NCBI GenBank assembly: GCA_900095095.1 | Contig: FMBT01000633.1 | Coordinates: 1-33,246, forward strand | Direction of reading: 5' to 3' | Length of the DNA: 33,246 bases | DNA from: Fragilariopsis cylindrus CCMP1102 | Taxonomy: Eukaryota; Bacillariophyta; Bacillariophyceae; Bacillariales; Bacillariaceae | Shown: piece after piece, positions 28,130-33,246 of the stretch | How positions within the stretch are numbered: position 1 is the first letter of the stretch | How the letters are laid out: the number at the start of each line of letters is the position of its first letter | The notes under the pieces: generated by a model | Database searches by the model: none | Told to the model about the DNA's origin: nothing | Seen by the model: only the letters and a program-made list of their open reading frames with translations | Made by a program: the position numbers and the translations under genes

Positions 28130-31100
28130 CTAGTCTAAATAGTTTTGCATTGCCACGCTCATCGCTGATATATAAGGGACGGTAGGTGCATTGTAGTTAA
28201 TTGCTTTTCTTGCTTGGAAGACTGATCTTAGCCATTGTTGTTTTTGCTGGCTTGGAAGGGCTTGAAGTTCGGTGTACGTCCATTTTGTAAAGAGGAATGT
28301 ATCTTGGCGTAGAATTTGTCGATTATCGCTGCGCGTTTCTTCTAGCATTTCTGCATCTAGTCTTTGCCGAAGGGCAATTGCTCCTGGTCCCTCGCCGCTA
28401 TGTGCTATTTTGTTTCTGAAATCCCATTGGTCCATGCTGTTAAGAGTAATTTGTGAATGATAGCTGCGGCCCATCGCTTTGATTTTTTCTTGGATCTTAT
28501 TCTGTCGTAGAATTGTTGCTGGGAAACTTGCCATTTACGACTCCATCTGCCTAGTGCGAAGTTGGTCCATCCCAATCCGTTGTTCTGGTCTTTGATGGCT
28601 GCTCGTATGCCAAAATTTAGTGTAAAATCGGAAGGGTTGACTTTCTTATCTTGTCTCCATATCGGTAGGAGTTGTAAGATTGCTTTTGACAGTGACGGTG
28701 CTGTATTGGTGGAATCTAGGGTTGGTTTCAGAATGGTATCGAGGTTTTTCTTGAAGTTGGCTTTCGAATCTTTATCTTGGCATGTAAGAACGTGTGACGT
28801 TTTTTCCTCGTCTTTGTTGCAGAGAGGGCAGCGGGAGTGGTTTTGCCATTTTCTTATTTTTAACACGTGGCCTACTCCTATGCAACCTGAAGCTTGTTTG
28901 GATAACCATCGTTTTTGCCCTTGAGGAAGTTTCTTTATTGCTTGTTGGCTTGCTTCCCAATCGGTGTCGTGTTGTGGATCTACTTTGATGTCGTGGTGTT
29001 TTTCCAGTATTCCAAGGATCGAGGGGCAAACAGGGTGGCGTAGAGAGGTTCTGTGTCTATTTTTGATATCTTGATACCGTTTACGTATACCGCCCATTTT
29101 TCGTAGAGCAGGCGCACTGGACGATGTACTCGTTTCTCCCTTTTGCATTGTTTTAGATAGCTTTTTGCCTTGCCGTCCACTATAGTATTCTTTCTTGCCC
29201 ACCAGTCCATTGATTTTCCTTTTCTGTCTTGGTGGCCTTCAACCCATTTCCAGTTTACTGTTATTGGAAGGATGGAGATTCGCGTTCTGATTTCTTGGAC
29301 GAGGTCGAAGTCTGCTTGGCCTATTTTCATGATTGTGGCTGCCGCTGAAACATCTAATGCTGATTCGCCATCTAGGGCGATTGTTATTGATCCGGTAGTT
29401 AGCTCATAATGTTGGACTATGATTGCAACTGCTGCAAGAATTCCTGCAACTCCTGCGAGTTCGCTTCGGTACGCTGATTGGTCGGATGCTAGGCCGGGGA
29501 CCCAGTTGGCAGCCTCGAGTGGTTGTTTGTCGTCCTTGTCTGCCACAATTATAAGAGCTGAAGTGCCTTTGAGAGTGTTTGGGTCGTAAGATCCGTCGCT
29601 GATGGCTCTAGCTGTGCCTTGTGAGATTCCTGTCGCGATTGCTTGGCAGTCGTCTGCAGGCAGTTCGACTTTGTCGAGAAGTATTTTTTCGGAGGTCCTG
29701 GAAGAGTCAAATGCGTCTTGTATGCAGGCGAATGGACCTTCTGTCGGATCGTAAGAGGCGAGGTCGGTATCTGGTTCTTCGTAATGCCATTCGGAGGTGC
29801 ATTCCTTCGCTAGTACGACTGGATTTGGATTGTTGGCTGGGGTATGGCGTAGGCTGACTGATGCAAGTAGGTTGGTCGATGTGGGTAATGATTCGCAGGT
29901 TTGGTTGTTGAACCTGTATTTTCTATTTCTTACTCTTCCGCTGTGATGACTGTAGATTTTCCATGAGTTGCCGTGTTTTTTGAACAGGCGATCTTCACCT
30001 GGGTTGTAGAAGTAGGGCCAATCATCCAATGCTGATAGTGACTGCCAGGTCGAGACAGGTTGGGCGAGTATCCTATGTTCGAGGATAGATTGAGGTCGAA
30101 TGAAGGTATTTCCTAACGCTTTTTTCCAGAAGTCTTTCTGCTTTTTTTGTGAATGATGGTGGGTCGCGTGGCCAGTCGTAATGCTCTCGTAGTAGGTTGC
30201 CTTCGCGGAGTTCCCATGCAAGGTGGTTGATTGTAAGGCCTGACACCGATGTTATGTCTGCCACTGATATGGCTCTTAGGGACATTCTCATGTAGTTTAG
30301 TATTTGGAGTTCTTTGTTTCTGTAGCCAGCTTTTATGAATCCTTGCATGATATATTGGTCATTTTGTCTTAGAAGTGGGATTTGTGGATAGTCTTCTATG
30401 AATTCTATGTTGTGTTCTGAGGCAAAGTTGAGTACTCCCCGGTACCAGACTTTTGTTGTGTATGCTTGAACTATGTTCCAGTCGATTCTTCCGGCTATTA
30501 AAGGGATTCCTAGTTCTAGACGGAGTCCTTCTGCTGTTAACCTGATGAGGTCTCCCGTTGATGATTGGTTAACTGATTCTTGAATGAGGGTGGATATTTT
30601 TTTAATGCCTTCACAGAATCTCGGGTTGTAGATGTTTAGGCCTTGGTATAGATCAGGGCTGTATAGAACTTCGCGAGGGAAATTTGCTGCGATGCCTGAT
30701 CTTTGCAAAGCTTTTCGTAGGGCTGGTCTTAGAATGTCGTTCCATTGTGTCTCTGTGAAGTCCGTGGTTGGCATGCAATATTCCATACTTTTCAAGAAAC
30801 AGTTGGTATAGGTGTAGAAGGCTGTGTTATTATCGCACTTGCTTGATCGTATTTGGTCTCCAAATTTGACTGCCTCTTCGTGTAAATGGCGAAATTGTCG
30901 TCGGTCGTTGCCATCCATCGCAAGGTATACGCCGAGGGTTTTTTCGGCTTCTTCCACGTTCATTCGTTTTAACTCTCTTCTTGTACCGTGTTTGTCTATC
31001 AGAGTGAAAGAACCTGGCATGTCGTCCTTTGATCGGTACTCCCAGTCTGTACCCGTCCATTGGAAGTCAATAAGGTAGCAAAATGATTTTTCGGAGCAAA

Positions 31101-31861
31101 GTGCGCCTCCTGAGACGATAAGGCTGCGGGCCCATCGGTCTAAAGCTGGTTGGAACTCTTCTATTACTTCTTCTCCTGTTGTCAGCCGGTCTTTTCCCGT
31201 TATTGCTAGGTCGGTGTCGTCCACAAATGCGAAGCAAACTATACTGACCAGCGATAGAGAGAGAGCACTCCTTAGGTTGACTCCGTGACCGTGGCGCTTC
31301 ATGTTTTTTATGAGGATTGAAGAGAGTAGGGCCCAAAGTGTTGGTCCGAGGCCATTGCCTTGTCCTATTCCTTGATGAGGCTCCTCTTCATCATTGTTAC
31401 CGTAGGCTTTACCTGATCGACCGTATCCTGTTTTAATGTGATGATCTGCTGTTTGAAGTGTTTCGAAGACGGATCGTGCTAGTAGCGATGAAACTCCGAA
31501 GCTCATTAAAACCAAAATTGCGAAGGTGTGATTGATTCTGTCAAAGCATCCTTTTGGCGTCGTTCATTGCTATTGCTCCAGCTTGTTTTTTCTGTCGCAT
31601 TCCGTCCATGAGGAGGACTTTGTTGAGGCATGCATTTATCGCTGTATGGTTTTTCCGGCAGCCATATTGATCTGGTGATACCGCTTTGGCTTTTTCTGCA
31701 TGGGCCAGAACTCGTTTTCCTAGGGTTTTGTTGTTCATGTTATATTCGGCGTCCATTAGTTGGATGAGACGCATGGAGTCTACATGGAAGACATTGCTAC
31801 GCTTAAAAATTTGGAAGTCTGTGATTAGTTTCCAGAGTTTTGGGGAAGTTCCCATTTGCAT
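28130..31861 (-). pseudogene. ORF2 (RT-RNase H) copy 2, at least four frameshifts
   Basis: Open pieces: 31,541-31,861 (fingers to motif A), 30,073-31,515 (motifs B and C onward), 28,980-30,221 (RNase H), about 28,405-29,000 (finger) and 28,130-28,534 (C-terminal tail). Breaks relative to core 1: an additional G at about 31,555 just after motif A's catalytic Asp; a T-run longer by one at about 30,140; a T-run shorter by one at about 29,000; and T6 against T7 at about 28,485. All lie at homopolymers. The tail, frameshifted in core 1, is in its apparently correct frame here. Confidence 0.8.
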
Positions 31862-32144
31862 ATATTTATACTACATAGTAAATCAATGAGTTAAATTAAA
31901 GTTACAATTACACCACCATCACCATCACCATCACCATCGCCATCGTCGTTGTTGTAATTGCGAAGAAGAACGACATTATTTGTTTCAATTGTTACTTCGT
32001 CACTGGCATCAGCACCAGTAGCATCCGTTTCTCGGACCACTCTCATTTTCATTTCCATTTTCATTATTGCCATCTCTACTACTGTTGCGATCAATGACGG
32101 AAGGGGAAGCGGAAGTTGACGACATCATCTCATGCAGTAGTAGT
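31859..32144 (-). repeat. Core 2 right inverted-repeat arm
   Basis: Counterpart of 11,570-11,854, with one inserted G in the P part (about 32,035). Confidence 0.85.
31891..32128 (-). pseudogene. P frame broken by one-base insertion
   Basis: Same as 11,602-11,838, but CGGACC in place of CGACC shifts the frame about 30 codons from the start. Possibly a sequence error. Confidence 0.5.
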
Positions 32145-32663
32145 AGAATATAATAAACTTGTTCTGTATTATTTACCAGAAAAGAAGTAAGGCTGTGGAG
32201 AAGCTACTAGTTGTTGTATATCATTTATTACTATTATTATAAGCGAGTAAATCTTGTTACCCTCTCTGTTAATTGTACGGTAAATAAAGAAAAATGATCA
32301 TGCATCAAAACAAAACAAATTTTGTTTCTGAGAATGGGAAAAAGATCGAGCCCTAAGAGATCGTCGCACTTCGTCGCTGTTAATTTAGATTCTAGTCAAG
32401 CTAGTCGATTCTGGTCTTGAATCAAACAATTGAGTCCCATGAGCACACTTTTGTAGTGGACGTCAACCGTTTTTTCTCGCACTGAATAAGTCATCCTTGG
32501 AGCACGTGCAAACATCAATCATAAAAATCTCAATTCACATTCAAAAAAGAGTTACCGGAAAAAGAATATGGACGCTAAAATCGTCGGAGTTGACATTTTC
32601 CAAATACGACCTCTCCGTCTTTTTGCGATTTGATCCCCGTATATTAAAAGCGCACCATAGATG
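32129..32663 (-). repeat. Segment R, short-flank type, with indels
   Basis: Counterpart of 11,839-12,373, with one-base changes in several homopolymers (for example ATTTACC for ATTTTACC). No gene seen. Confidence 0.6.
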
Positions 32664-33246
32664 GGTGAACCCAATTAACCAAAACTTAGATGAACCAAAA
32701 CAAAATTAGATGAACCAAAAACAAAATTAGATGAACCAAAACAAAAATTAGATGAACCAAAACAAAATTAGATGAACCAAAACCAAAATTAGATGAACCA
32801 AAACAAAAATTAGATGAACCAAAACAAAATTAGATGAACCAAAACCAAAATTAGATGAACCAAAACAAAATTAGATGAACCAAAACAAAATTAGATGAAC
32901 CAAAACAAAATTAGATGAACCAAAACAAAATTAGATGAACCAAAACAAAATTAGATGAACCAAAACAAAATTAGATGAACCAAAACAAAATTAGATGAAC
33001 CAAAACAAAATTAGATGAACCAAAACAAAATTAGATGAACCAAAAAAATTAGATGAACCAAAACAAAATTAGATGAACCAAAAACAAAATTAGATGAACC
33101 AAAACAAAATTAGATGAACCAAAACAAATTAGATGAACCAAAACAAAAATTAGATGAACCAAAACAAAATTAGATGAACCAAAAACAAAATTAGATGAAC
33201 CAAAACAAAATTAGATGAACCAAAACAAAATTAGATGAACCAAAAC
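32664..33246 (-). repeat. 20-bp minisatellite array 8, runs off window end
   Basis: At least 28 irregular units with many one-base indels and AACCAAAATT variants. It continues beyond the window; the irregularity suggests low-accuracy sequence near an assembly end. Confidence 0.9.

Larger units (their letters stand above)
25879..31900 (-). mobile_element. Core 2: second, frame-broken retroelement-like core
   Basis: Same content, ends and flanks as core 1, but 14 bases shorter and with multiple frameshifts. Substitutions also separate it from core 1, so it is a real second copy or haplotype and not merely the same reads placed twice. Confidence 0.7.
19631..33246. repeat. 20.3-kb mega-repeat, copy B (right end outside window)
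   Basis: This is the second copy of the mega-repeat: block III, core 2 and the start of block IV. The window ends inside a minisatellite of block IV, so the rest of the - strand block and any following spacer are not seen. Relative to copy A it shows scattered substitutions (several in ORF2) plus many one-base indels. Confidence 0.85.
31901..33246 (-). repeat. Block IV: start of - orientation block, cut by window end
   Basis: Contains a frameshifted P frame (31,891-32,128), segment R and at least 580 bp of minisatellite, where the window stops. It is the partner of the start of block II. Confidence 0.8.

Overview
The window is repeat-dominated eukaryotic DNA. There is no bacterial-style operon, rRNA or tRNA that I can recognise. 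The reverse transcriptase (an FVDD-type catalytic motif followed by RNase H and a C-terminal CCHC-like finger) and the acidic, Asn/Asp/Gly-rich small reading frame look most like retroelement and low-complexity proteins of diatoms or other stramenopiles. That placement is an inference from protein style only.

Layout: block I (1-5,575) is a head-to-tail array of a composite unit of about 2.8 kb read on the + strand. Core 1 (5,576-11,611) is a retroelement-like core coding on the - strand. Block II (11,612-19,055) is the same composite unit read on the - strand. A unique G/T-rich spacer (19,056-19,630) follows. Block III (19,631-25,878, +), core 2 (25,879-31,900) and block IV (31,901-33,246, -) then repeat the order. 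Positions 1-12.98 kb align with 20,268-33,246, so the window holds about 1.6 copies of a roughly 20.3-kb mega-repeat. Each mega-repeat is itself a large imperfect palindrome centred on a core.

The composite unit contains, in its own + direction: a short reading frame P (about 88 codons, with a GATGGT microsatellite); segment Q, AT-rich and built from diverged direct repeats of about 186-196 bp; a minisatellite of 20-bp units (310-825 bp long); and segment R, about 540-570 bp, leading to the next P frame.

Each core starts and ends with 42-bp inverted repeats that continue outward into inverted P copies, giving 285-bp arms. It carries ORF2 (RT-RNase H-zinc finger, no endonuclease domain visible) and, downstream, ORF1 (coiled coil, winged-helix-like region, nuclear localisation signals, acidic tail). 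Core 1 is nearly intact, with one frameshift near the ORF2 C-terminus and one near the ORF1 N-terminus. Core 2 has many one- to three-base indels. Inferred working: the RT protein and the nuclear, DNA-binding-like protein could together have spread the core, while unequal exchange in the satellite blocks changed unit and minisatellite copy number. Several indels in the right-hand third look like assembly errors, so open frames there should be treated with caution.
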